Source: Flabesymbios commensalis (lineage: Eukaryota; Annelida; Polychaeta; Terebellida; Flabelligeridae). Taken from it: a stretch of 64,000 nt of DNA. Every line of letters begins with the position of its first letter. Position 1 is the first letter of the stretch. The translations under genes and the position numbers were made by a program. The notes under the pieces were generated by a model. It saw only the letters and a list, made by a program, of their open reading frames with translations, was not told where the DNA came from and did not search any database. Below, piece after piece: positions 12,385-25,400 of this stretch. The DNA is taken from contig OZ024904.1 of NCBI GenBank assembly GCA_964017125.1, positions 3,851,384-3,915,383 on the forward strand, in the 5' to 3' direction.

Positions 12385-12544
12385 TAGCTGCTTTTTGTGC
12401 AGATAATCTTTTAAAAAAATAAGGCTGTATAAGTACACACAGTTAAAATATTGAAAGAGATTGATTGGCCTATAAGAGACCTGAATATTACGTTTTAATG
12501 AAATGTTCCAGGTTTAATATAATATTAAGGAGAAAGTTAGTAAA

Positions 12545-12965
12545 TTAAGTTTAGAGTCAGATTCACATAAAATTCATCAACCAGGATTAATGAATTTCGC
12601 CGATTTCTCAGTCAATTCTCAACCAATTTTCATGAAATTTTACACACACTATTTTCCATTCACGTCGTGACTACCCTGAATTTCGCGATGTTTTAATGAG
12701 TATTTTTTTAGAAGTTAGACCATTTGACATGTAATAAAATTCTGAGACGAAGCTAGGCTAATGGGTTTAGAGAGGGGAACATTTTTATTTATTTACTTTA
12801 CATGTCGAATGGTCTAACTTCTTAAATACTTATCAAAACTTCGCGTCACGACATGAATGGAAAAAAGTGTGTGTACAATTTCATGAAAATTGTTTGAGAA
12901 TTGACAGAAATCTGCGAAATTCATTCACCAGTGCAGTTAGTGTGAATCCGACTATAAAAAACTTT
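12545..12965. mobile_element. Long foldback element, arms about 190 bp (family C)
   Basis: The left arm (attcacataaaattcat, 'gatttctcagtcaattctca', 'aattttcatgaaatttt', 'gaagttagaccatt') is matched in reverse order by the right arm ('aatggtctaacttct', 'atttcatgaaaattgt', 'tgagaattgacagaaat', 'tgtgaatccgact'). A diverged relative is at 24245-24565. Probably a non-autonomous DNA transposon. Confidence 0.75.
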
Positions 12966-13222
12966 TCACCCTCACATAATTATTCAAATTAGTATTACAA
13001 TAAAAAAGAGTTTGATATTATTTAATTTGTAGGGCCTAGCTGTTTTTTTAATCTATTGATTTTTTAAAAATTGGTGGTTCTACTGCAGGAATTCATATAA
13101 TAGAATAATAAAATACATTTGGGCAGAAAAATCCGACCATGTGGAACCTCACTGAGCTTCATCTATGTGGGCGTGTTTGACCTATTTCTCTGACCTATTT
13201 CAGAAAACAACAACACTGCAAC

Positions 13223-13473
13223 ATGGCTGACGATGTCACAACAAATCTTTTAAATACGATCTCTGATATTCCCTCTACTACGGGCAACAAAAAGAAAACG
13301 AGAAAGAAAAAATACAACACTGAAGAGGAGAGAATAAAAGCACGAAAAGAGACAATGAGAAAACGCGATGAAGCCAGGATTTATATTAGAAAAGAAAGTA
13401 AACGATGGCAGAAAATGAAAAGTGAAAGTTGTGCCAAATCAGATGAGGAATTTATGGCCGCTGTACTTGATTG
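13223..13473 (+). CDS. BTB gene exon 1 (start codon, lysine-rich)
   Basis: Starts MADDVTTNLL. A basic stretch follows (KKKTRKKKYNTEEER, KARKETMRKRDEAR). It ends ...AAVLD plus two bases of a Trp codon, at donor TTG|GTAAGT. Phase 2 out matches exon 2 exactly. About 7.4 kb of intron follows. Confidence 0.8.
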
Positions 13474-16400
13474 GTAAGTAATACGTGAGATAAGATTCGC
13501 GTTTAACTGGGACCAAGGGATAATAATCACGATAAACATAGCCGTGCAAGTTACGGTTTTGGGAAATATATCTTCTGCGTAGTGTGTTTTTTAAAAGGTT
13601 TCTTTTGGGACAATTTTGAGCGATAATAAAGGAATCTGTCACTGTGTGAGTCGCAGCTGTTGTTAACTCACTCTCAACTAGGGCCCAGGACCATTCATTT
13701 GTGCGCTCGGGACTACGTCTTCACGCGGATTGCAACAGATCACGTTAACACGCCTCTCGTGCCATTCCTTCCACATAGGCCTAGATCCCAGTAGCCTAAA
13801 CACAAAATATTTGTATAGCATTTAAACAATGTTGGACCAACGTCGAAGACGTTGGGGCGACGTTGTATAAATGTAATTAGGCCTACAAATGTTTTGTCTT
13901 TACTTGGATGTCGCTCAAATCAGATCACATTCTTTAAATATATATTGCCCCAGGCCACACACCTGATACATGTAGGTGGATGGCCCCAGGCCACACACTA
14001 TAAATATAACGGTCTACAAGTTTACTAACTAATAATCTGTTATAACGGTCCAGTGGCGTATCCAGGGGGGGGGGGGGGGGTGCCCCCTTATTTTCGCCAA
14101 ATACTTTAAAAAGTCCCTTAAATTGGCTAAAATTTACCATAAAAATCTTGGGGCCAAGCCCAAGACTGACTACAAACTTTATTAACTGACTACAAATCTG
14201 TTATAAAGGTCTACTAACTCACTGATAATCTGTTATATTGGTTTACTAATCCGCTATAACGGTCTGTAATTTGTTATAACAATCTACTAACTGACTATTT
14301 ATTCCGTATAACCACATGATAACGGTCTACCTACTAACCACTAATCCGTTATAATGGACTACTAATCCCTTATAACGGATTTCTGACAAATAATTACTTA
14401 TAATTGTTATGTCCCTCAAAACCAAGAGTTAACAAATATTTGTGGATTACCCGAGGATTAAACCTGGTCTCGCAAACAGGGAGTAATCTGGTAAGACAAT
14501 CATTAGAAAAAATAGATACAATTTTTTGGTTAGTTTTTTTACACTATTTATCAACTGCAATCCTCGATGTTTTGCTCCAAAGAACAGGCATTATGCCATT
14601 TGTTCGATTCGTTTTTTAACCCATGTGCACACTCATAACTCTGCTTTTCAAAGTGTTCAGCTCTGCTCAAGGTGGTAGCCGTATTTTGTAAAAGTCATAT
14701 CTCTGCTTGAACAAATTGTGAACACCAGCCATGAACAATAGAATCAACACGGGCACACTCAGCGAGGCTCTCGATGACTGGATTAGTGTTAAGAGGCTCA
14801 TGAAGTCAAAATGTCTAATTTCACTGACACTTTCATAAGTATATTTCAACACCATACGTTATTAACTCAGTCTCCCAAAATGTCACTTTTTAAATCATTG
14901 TTCTCTTTTATATTATACATTCAGCGTGGTAATTATACACGAGACAAAGTATCTGCTATAACATTATTTTTCCCTTTGATGTGTAAATTTCAACATTATG
15001 TTCTTGAAGTGAAAGAACCACCGTAACAATCTCTGATTTGTATTTTCCATTCTCTGAAAGACAGTCAGTGGATTATAATCATATAGACAATTGTAGGTTC
15101 GGTTCCTGGTCTCGGCGGTTTGAAAGAAACAAAAATGTTTCTTCCCCATCCACGTGTGAAAGTCAATATTGTGGGGAGCCTCCGTGACCGAGAGGTAGCG
15201 TGCTCGACCTCAGACCGCCAGGGCTCGAATTTCGAATCCTGTGTCTGGAGGACAGTGTCATCTCAATCATCTCACCATCCTCAGGCGGCTCTCCTGGCCC
15301 AGTTTAGCCTATATGTGCACAAAGATGGCATAAAGCCCGATTCATTTCATTTTTATGAATAATATAAAACTGGATGATCAATATTATTTTCATCGGGTTG
15401 GAGAAGGACAGCCCCAATTCACGTCGCTTTTGTCGACACATAACCTGAAGGGTTTTATAAAATAAGACACAAACAAAACGAGAGAGCAGATTAGCATAGC
15501 TTTTACTTGGTCAAAAGAGTTCTGTGCTTCAAATGACCAGGTGAACCCTACACTTTTTCTAGGCATGTTAGTCAATGTACAACCTGTGGAAAGTTCCTAC
15601 AAAATTTTTCGGTAATAACTGGCCATTCCCAAAAATCTTCTGAGGGCTTTCTTGGTTGTGGGCAGAGAAACATTATGAATAGCTTAAGCTTTTGCTTCTA
15701 TTGGTGCGATTTTTCCCAAATCAGATTTTGGTAGATTTACTGTGAGATGAAAAGTCTTGCAAACAGATTACATACAAAAATCATAAGATCTTCCCAGTTA
15801 TCACCAAAATCTATGACATCATCTATGTAAACGTCAGTATTGGGTAGGCCATATTTACTTCATGCATTTATTTTCAACCCAAAAGGCATAACATGGTATT
15901 GGTAAATGCTAATATTTCTTTGGCTCTGCCGGTTAATGGTATCTGCCAGTATCCCTTCAAAAGGTCGAATTTACTGATGTACACTGCATTACCTATGCAG
16001 TCAATGCAGTCCTCGATCATAGTAATCGGGCAGGTATCTGACTTTGTGGCACTATTGACCTTTTTAAAATCGGTACGAAATCTAAAGGATTTGTCTGGTT
16101 TTGGCACTAAAATACTCGGAGAAAACCTGGGACCCTGTGATTTTTCAATGATATTATTCTCTAACATGTATTTTACTTCTTGATCCAAAATTTCTTGTTT
16201 CATGGGATTCACGGTATAGGGATGCTGCTTTATCATTTATCTATTCAATGTCATGATAAACTGCTACTGTTCTAGTGGGAGTATCTGAGAACATATCCTT
16301 CTACTCAAGTATCAAAGATCCCATGTCACTCTGCTGACAAAGTGTGAGATAAGACAGTTTGCTATCTTTTAAATAAGCTAAAGCCTTCCTGTTGTTTAAT

Positions 16401-19400
16401 TTCACATTACAATCAGGGATTTAAAGGTCTCTACTGATTCATCACCTTCACACTTTATAGATGGTGTCAAATGATCAGTTTTCAATAAAATATCATTATG
16501 ATCTCTAGAATAATATGGTTCGATCATATTGATATGGCACATTTGCTTAGCTTTACGACTGAGTTTTTTACCACATAGTTAAATTCATCAACTTTCTTTA
16601 AAATAGTCTGGCCCAGTTTAGCCTATATGTGCACAAAGGTGGCCTAAAGCCCGATTCATTTCATTTTTCATTTTAAAATAGTGTATGGCCCAAAATAAGC
16701 ATTTTGTAAAGGTTTACCAGGAGATGGAATTGAAACCAGAACTTAGTCACCTTCATTGAAACTACGTTTGATAGAATTCTTGTCATACCCATCCTGTAGA
16801 GACTTCAGTTGTATTCGTTCTCACTCTACCCCTGAATGCGATGAGGCTTTTTCCACCTATTTGACCACCCCTCTCCACGCGACTCTCAACTGTCGGCCCC
16901 TCCCCTAAATTTCAAACTCTGCCTAAAATTGTGAAAGTGGTACATGTAGAACAAATATAGCTTTTATTGCAGTAAATATGTTACACATACATTTCTAATT
17001 CAAGTATGTCATAGCATACATATTTTACCATAAATATAGACACTTATAACGTTCTGAATGATTTTCTTGACTTTATATGAGCACATTTAATCCCGAAATT
17101 ACGTATTATTTTTCAAAATGAAACCACATATTTTGTGTGCGTTTTCGTTCATAAGTAGATGATTAGGGGGATTATATCGATACAAAATCACAAGAATAAG
17201 AGTTTAGCCACTGTTTAAACTGTTTTTGATATATTAGTTGATGTAATCCCCCGCTAATTATTTAATTTGTAATCAGAGATGACAATATTCGACTGTATAA
17301 TCCAGTTGTACACACTCTATAATTGTGTGATAGGCTGTACAAATAACAGTGCTGGGCCATTAGCATCGACGCTGTCACAACGTTGTAACAGCATTGGCCA
17401 ATTTCTCTCATCGCTTCGCGTATACTGTCACTTGGCTTGATGTTCCCAGGCCAGACAGTGCCGTCTGATTGCAGGCGCTTTGCGGTTAGCCTTGATGTCT
17501 AAGCTTGGAGGGTGTCGCGCACGAGGCACGTGTGTCTCGCTGGAGTGGGGTCCCAAATAGGTCTACACAGGTTCATATCTGGGAGGGTGTAGTGGGAAAT
17601 ACACCCTGCAATGACAGGATGGTCATACCAGGTATTCGTCCTAGTGTGTGCATTGGACAATGCTTACTGGCTAATTCACATGCTTCTGTTAACCTCTCTT
17701 TAAATGACATAACGTAACTCAGCAGGCCTGTCTGCTCAATAGTATCTAACCACTTCTCTTTTATTAATTTGAAGGGACCCATGACCTTATGCCCAAAAAC
17801 TAGCTGAAAAGGACAGATTCTTGCGTTCTTTCACGAACTGCAAAAATTAGTAATGTCACCCCAACATCCCAATCCCTTTCATGGTCTTCACAGTAACATT
17901 TGAGCATTGTTTTAAATGTTTAGTGAAATCGCTCAAGTGCTCTTTGAGCCTCGGGATGCCATGCACTGGACTTTTTCTGCTCAATGCCTAGTTCCTTTAC
18001 AAATTGTTTGAATTTATGGGACTGGAAATTTGAGCCCCAATCACTCCTGAAAGAGATCGGTATACCGACCCTCGAGAAATAACACTTCAAAGCCTCACAA
18101 ATGGCAAGAGTACGAATATTGCTTCAGGGAAACGCGTAGAGGCACACATTTTAGTTAGTAAATACTGTTTCCAGACTTTCTTTTCGGAAGGGGACCTACA
18201 CAGTCAATTATTAGTTCACTGAAAGGAGACTTAAATGCAGGAATAGGCCGAAGTGGTGTGTTTACAGGTTTCTGGTTAGGCTTACCTATAACCTGGCAGG
18301 TGTGACATGTACGACAATAATTTACTACATCATTCTTTAAGCCTGGCCAACAAAAATGTTCAAGTACACAGATATATGTTTTGCATACTCCCAAAAGACC
18401 ACTAATAGGAATGCCATGAGCTAGATTCAAAATGTGACTTCTATATGGTGATGGAACTACACTTTGATATTGCGCTAACCATTCATTATCAACTGACGCA
18501 TCAAGAGGCCATCTTTTCCTCATCAATACATTATCTATAATAACAACAAGGATAAGAAGCCGCTTCTGTCTCAGATAAAGCACGAGAATACAGTGATTTT
18601 AGCTCAGGATCATGCTTTTGTGTGGAAATTAAATTGGACCTAGTAATAAAATCACCCCTAGAGCCATTATCAACCGAAACAGCTGAGTGGTCAATAGACT
18701 TTTCTGGTATTACTCTATTATCATTATTTACCAGCATGCTCTCTCTTTGACCGCGGCCTCCGAGTATACTCGGGGGCAAAAGATGTCTCCCTGTCACGGC
18801 GCCTGAGTATACTCGGGTGCAGAGTGTGTTTTTTAGTATTTTTGTCTGTAAATCAATGTGGTCCGGTAATGATGGGGGTAGCATTGTTTTTGCTGATATC
18901 TGGGTCGATGTAGATCTCTAATTCTTAAAGGATTCTCTTGGAACGAAAAATTCAAAATGGCCGCCATAAAATCAATGAAATTATCATTACGTTCTCAATA
19001 ATTGAGATAGAGACTTGATTTTTTCACCAAACCATATAGTTTTGTTATCAAAGAATACAATAAAACAAACCATACCTTCCTTTGGCATCATCATCATGTT
19101 TATGTATCAATCTTTTGCGATGGAAGCCCAAGCTGATACTACAAGCTGTTAGATAATTGTAATTTTGCTTGTTTAATTGAACCTTGAGGAATTGGGGTGT
19201 AATAAGGGCAAACATGGGGGCAGGCATCACCCCTACCAATGTCAGCACTGCCTAGATTTCCTATAAATATGTGCTGAAATAATACCCGACCAAGTATGTG
19301 TCACTCGTCATCAGTCCTTTCTAATCGATAACTGCACCACTAAACAGCTTGAAATTGTAACATGTCGACTCCCTTCATGGGTAATGAATCAGTTAGCCCT

Positions 19401-22400
19401 ATTTTCACTGGTCCATTTACAAGACCTAAACACAAGTTCACTTATACATAAGGCATACTGATAAAATCACCAACTACACCTGTAATCAATACAGTTTCAC
19501 CATTTACAGCTATATGTGGCATTGCCCCATGCAATATCAGAGAGTGCGCAGCCCCAGTGTCCCGCAATATATTTATTGATGTAGTGTGTGGCTGTTTTTT
19601 TTAAGTTATCATACTCGGCCCTTTGACATGAAAGGAATGACACCTGGGGTGTAGTCACTCGACCTACTGATTTAGTGGACGGCCTTCCGGCAGCAATCCA
19701 ATCCCTTGAGAAATTGACCACCAGATTCACTAGCATCTGTACCTTTACTATCATTAGCGAGCTGGTGGCGTGGAAAACCTCTTTACTTTTACCATCATTT
19801 GAGAACTGGCGGTGTGGAAATCCTTCTTTACTTTTATCACTCTCATACTGGCGAGCTGAAAACCCCTGGCCATTATTTCTCCTCATACTCACATTATGTT
19901 TACTTTGATTCAAATTAGATTTATGCGTTGAAGCATAATCGTCTGCTTTTATTGCAGCAGCATGAAGATCAGTGACATTACTTTCATCAAGATGTGTGCG
20001 TATATACTATGTCATTATGAATACCCTCTTTTAAATTCTTTACCAAGTTTTAGCTGCTTCCAATTGTCAAATAGTGCTGCCTTGTCACGAGCATATTCAA
20101 CAAATGTTTGACCTTCACTTTTCTTAAGGTTACGAAAACGCTCCAGGTACAAGTTCATAGCTTTTCAGAATGGCCTGTTTAACAGTGTCGTAAGAATCAC
20201 AGTCAGAATCAGACAATGCTGAATAGTTTTCCAGAGATTTACCTTTTAAGACACTCTGTAAAAGCAAAACTCACTGATCTTTAGGCCACGTAAGACTTTT
20301 AGCAACTTTTTCAAACATTATGAAATATTTGTCTACATCATCTTCATTAGAAATGTCCGGAATGTTAAAGGTGATCTATTACATAGTATGAATAATTATG
20401 TCCTTATATGGGGTGATTTGCTATCATTTCACCCTCTCATGATATCACATGATAGCCGATCACCCCATATATGGGGGTGATTGGCTATCATGTGACCTGA
20501 GAGGGTCACATGATAGCCAATCACCCCATATAAGGAAACACTTGTGCCCCATCTTGTGGCAACTTTGATTTATTTGTCACAAAATTATTCATACTATATA
20601 AGGGGTGATAGATCACCTTTAAGATTATATATCCTTTTAAAAATAATGAGTTTGTGACTCGCTAGTGCAAGCAAGCGGCGAGATTGCGCAACATTTGCAG
20701 GCTTGCAGGTCGCTCGCAGTGAGCTTGCCAAAGGAGAACCAGGGGAGCGTGATCTTGATTTGCTCGATCTTACGAGCTAAATATATATCACCATACATGC
20801 TGTATGGCCTACATATTTTGTCATTCTTTAATCAGGTGGGAGGTACGAAAAAAGCTGCATCCTGCAATATATCCTGATTCATTTGAAAATGTGAAGAGTT
20901 CAAGATCTTTAATAATTCCATTTGAAGAAAATAAAGGCGCTGACGCTGATTTGTCGCGAGCTCTGTCTATGTTATCAAAAGTGACAGATCTACATGAGAC
21001 ACACGACACTAGCAAGTATGTGGCACTTTCAAAACAAGTCGAATCAGCTATGGGTCTTTCAGATAAGCCTAGGTGAGTATTTTATAAACCCTCAAACCGC
21101 AACAATAAAACATTAAATTTCCCCCTTTCCGAAGTTGTGTATCGCTACCGCGACCCATAATTTCAAATGGGTGCAAATTATTCATATTTGTTTAATTTGA
21201 GACATTTATCAATCTTGATGTTTAAACACCATGGTAATTTGATTCGATCGCCTAATGAAACATATTCAAAAATGACCTGCTTGGACAATTTTGTTTTAAC
21301 GATTAATGTCCAAATACTGCCATTGAAATTGATCAAATTTGTTAGATTATGAGTGAATGAAATAATTCAACTTGGAAAGTTTATCATGTTAATTTTTCAT
21401 AAATTAAATAAAAATATTTTTTGCAGCAGAATTTTGCATTTGCCATTTCAGTAGTTCAATGGTAATTGCCTTTTCACCATGGCTTTTTGAGAATAATTGT
21501 AAGGGTGATATTTTAAATATTATCATTCAATCTGATTAGAGCTCATTAAAAATTTATGGTGCTGATTTTTTGAGTTGGTACTATTTTTAGTTTACTGGTG
21601 TACCTACTGTTTGATATAGATATAAGTCTGGAAAGAAATCTTCACATTTCCCGTCAAAGGCAACAGCTCTTGACACATCAAAGTCTTCAAAACAATCTTC
21701 TGTCACATTAGAAAAATCGCCGGGGAATTTGGACACGCTAGACATTTTGCCTCAGTCATCTGGAGTTGATTTAAATGATTCAAATTGCAGCACACTGAGC
21801 GCCTTGTCAGGTGATGGACCTGTCTATTCAGACAATAATCAACAGCAGCACGAGGTATATATGTTGTTTTCATGAGAATTTGACCCAATGATGGCATAAT
21901 GCTGGTCTACCGTCGTAGACGGTGGGCCAACATCGTTTTTTGTCTTATGTATGCCCAGATTGTCTTTCTTTTCAAATTAGATCTTCAAATCAGATTTGTT
22001 TTCAATGTAGAATATTGCAATTTTAATTTTTTTAGTTGAAATTATTTAATTCCGAATTTAGGGCGGTAGAGTGGGACTTGTCGTTGCCTGCTGTGTGGGT
22101 TCAAAGTAATATCATGTTTCTCTGCTCCCAATTTTGGGACATTGTTTCGATGTTATGTCCTTGGGCAAGGCACTTTACCCTCACATTCTTCGCTTGACTC
22201 AGGTGTGAATGAATTCCTGGTAGGACAGAGATGGTTATGTGTACGATACGTTAAATTCGCCGAAATGGCTGCAGGACTGTATATTCTTTGTGTGGTTTAG
22301 ATGACACACGAATGAATAGGTCTAGTGATCAAGGGTAGATTGTAAATTTGGCTGATACGTCTTCAGAGTTGATATCAGACTAGAAATCTTTATATTTTTA

Positions 22401-25400
22401 CTTTTCAGGTGACTGCAATGGCAATAGACAGCAAAATTTGTCAGCATTTCTTTTTTTGCAGAAAATAGGCTTGTGGTATTGTAATATTATAAACAAGAAC
22501 ATGTAATTAACATGATTAAAAATAATGTTATGGAATGTCAGAAATTAAAAAAAAGTTGATGCCCTTTTCTTGAAAATGTTAACCTGCTTTGAAAATGCCA
22601 ATTTATTTATTTATTATATCAAAGAAATATAACTAATGAAAACATTTCGTATCTTCCATAATTTTTGGTATTTACACACTTTAAAAAATACCTTATACAT
22701 CTGCTTCCATACATCCATGATTGCATGTGGGTCAGGTATGATGTCATTTTTGTCTTTATAACTGGTGTACTATTTTTGAAAGGACTGGAACATGAATGCC
22801 AAAAGTTACAGAGACTACAATGACTGTGGTGATCAGTTTAAAACAACTGTCACAACTGGTAAGAATATATATATACTACAGTAAGTGTGGATCAAATGTT
22901 CAACCAAACTTCCACCCTTCTAAATTTATATTGGTTACAGTTACTTAAAGGGACTGGCCCAGGCTACAAAAAATCGGTGATTTTATTTCGAGTTCTTAAT
23001 ATGACCATATGATGTAAGCATGTACATAGACTAGAACTGCAAATTTTTATAATTTTTGTGCTGCGCATTCACCAGTTAGGCTAGATATAGAGACGAAATT
23101 CCTGATTTGTAATTATTGACAACCATGTCAAAAATAAGAAATGCGGGAATTTCGTCTCTATATCTAGTCTAACTGGTAAGTGCGCAGCACAAAAATTATA
23201 AAAATTTGCAGTTCTAGTCTATGTACATGCTTACATCATATGGTCATATTAAGAACCCGAAATAAAATCACCGATTTTTTTATGATTTTAGCCTGGGCCA
23301 GTCCCTTTAATGCATGCAGATAAAATGTTCAGATTCTCAACATTTTCTGAAACATCAAACACATCAATGTTGAATCAACAATTTTATCAGTAAAAACTAC
23401 ATGTAGGCCTATCGTATCTGAAAGCTGACTTTAAAAACAGTAGTAAACCTATATCGCGTATTACCCTTTTTAATATTACCCTTTTTATCACAAATGCCTG
23501 AAAACTTGATTAATAATTTTTGTATAGTTAGAACTACCATTTTTTTATTATTCCTTTAGCACCGTTATAACAGTTGAGAACCATATGACATATTTTGAAT
23601 CAATTTATTTTGAGTTTTTTTTTTACTATTTTATTACAGTTGAGTAATATCAGGTTATTTGTATTCAGTTTTTTTATTCACCTAAATACCTTAACCCTTT
23701 AAGCATGGGGACTGTCTTTATACGTCAGAATCTGACGTCTGTAGACGTCAGATTCTGACGTATAAAGGCAATCCCTGCACTGAAAGAATTGAAATATTTA
23801 TATTGGTCGTAGAACTATAACATATGTATTCAAATGAATTAAAAAGACCTGGCTAAGATATTTAAGAGAATTTTAAATTGAAAAACCCTTTAGTCTCCAA
23901 TGGTGTATACAAAAATAATTCAGCGTTGTAAGAGTTAAAATAGGTTAAGTGGCTGGTATTGTTGTGTACTGCTGACTTTTTACTTTTAGATACACATCAC
24001 CCTGTGTCGGAGAATTCAACTCTACTGCTCTCACAGACTTGTAAAACCCGTCCAATGTTGACTCAATCACAAGCAGCCAAGCTATTAGAACCAGTAGAGG
24101 AGGCACTGTTTGGAGATTTTGACGAGAAAGACCTTCGCACGATATTCTCTGTAAGATATTTTCTCAGATAAGGGAGGGCTTAGCATCTTTCCCCGCAAAG
24201 ATATCGAGCGAGGACGAATTCCCCCTTCTTCCTCCAGCGTCCCACCTTGCTGGGTAAGATTTTTGGATGAATTAATTTTGCGGATTCCTCAGTCAATTCT
24301 GAACCAATTTTCGTGAAATTTTGCAAACACTATTGTCTAGTCATAGGTCGACTACACTGTTCTAAAATGTATTTCAGTTATAAAGGCCGACATTTTTATT
24401 TATTTACTACATGTTAAATAGACTAACTTTTAACTTTACTATATTTTTAAGATGATCGCCTCATAAAATATTGCTTGTAAAACAGTTAACTTCATGATAA
24501 TTGAAATTGAATGAGAAATCAACGTTAATCATTCACCACGGTTAATGTGAATCCAACTATAGTGCAATTTTCTTCACACCATTCAGTGTATGTATTTTCA
24601 CAAAGTGTATCTTTACAATGCCACACTGGTATATAAAAATAATTTGTTACTTTGGAAGTTAATCATTTTGCATTGATTTAAAACATATTTTATGGTATTT
24701 TATTTTTACAGATGGCAGTTGATGATTCTGAAGAGGAGCATCTGTTGTCGACCCTGTATAGTTATCAGCAATCGGCACACCTGTGTGACGTCACATTAAT
24801 ATCTAGTGACGGTGTTGAGTTCTCGGCTCATGCCGCAGTGCTAGCGGCTGCCAGTCCTGATCTGGAACAAAAGCTATGTGAATGTCCATGAGGGAATTAC
24901 ACGGCACACATGGCATTATCCTCAACTGAGACAGAGAACTTCATTCGCTTCTCATATACTGGAGCGCACAGTACTTGTGCACACACTTTCAAAAAATACG
25001 CCAAGAAAATCATTTCAAAGCTGCATATATTTTCAGAAAAGGGTTTATTTTGCAATATGGCATGGCACAGAACAATGGAAGAAATGCAACCTGCTCACAC
25101 ATTTTTAGTGACTGCTAAATTCGATTTTCTAATGGACAATATCAAGAAAGGCAGTTCTGTATGTGTAATGTCATCCTACCCAATGCGATCAGTTAGAAAT
25201 ACTAAACAGAATAATATGAAAATAAAGCTCAAATATGCAAACAATACTTTCAATAGTCAATGTGATAATCATGAAAATGGAAATTTACATTTACATGATG
25301 CTTATGTTTGTTTATATGTGTGTGAGGATTGTAAAGCGGTTCTGATCCAGAAATCAAACATGATGATATCTGAGCGTAAAGACGGAAAAGAAACATTTGT

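Larger units (their letters stand above)
15363..20364 (-). mobile_element. Fossil Ty3/gypsy LTR retrotransposon of Gmr1-like order (gag-PR-IN-RT)
   Basis: On the minus strand, from high to low coordinate, come a gag-like region, an aspartic protease, integrase and then reverse transcriptase. That is the Ty1/copia-like gene order on a Ty3/gypsy-type RT, as known for Gmr1 elements of deuterostomes. No LTRs were recognised. The element is clearly broken, with on the order of ten or more disruptions, and is interrupted by other repeats, including a 64-bp SINE piece (16608-16671) and unrelated DNA at about 16.8-17.5 kb and 18.75-19.25 kb. Its high-coordinate edge meets a MITE at 20365. Old and inactive. 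It lies in intron 1 of the BTB gene, antisense to it. Confidence 0.85.

Noticed and set aside
24889-24891. Selenocysteine at the in-frame TGA of the BTB gene
   Set aside because: Arg fits this place in BTB domains, there is no redox context, and no SECIS-like structure was recognised. A nonsense change or error is simpler.
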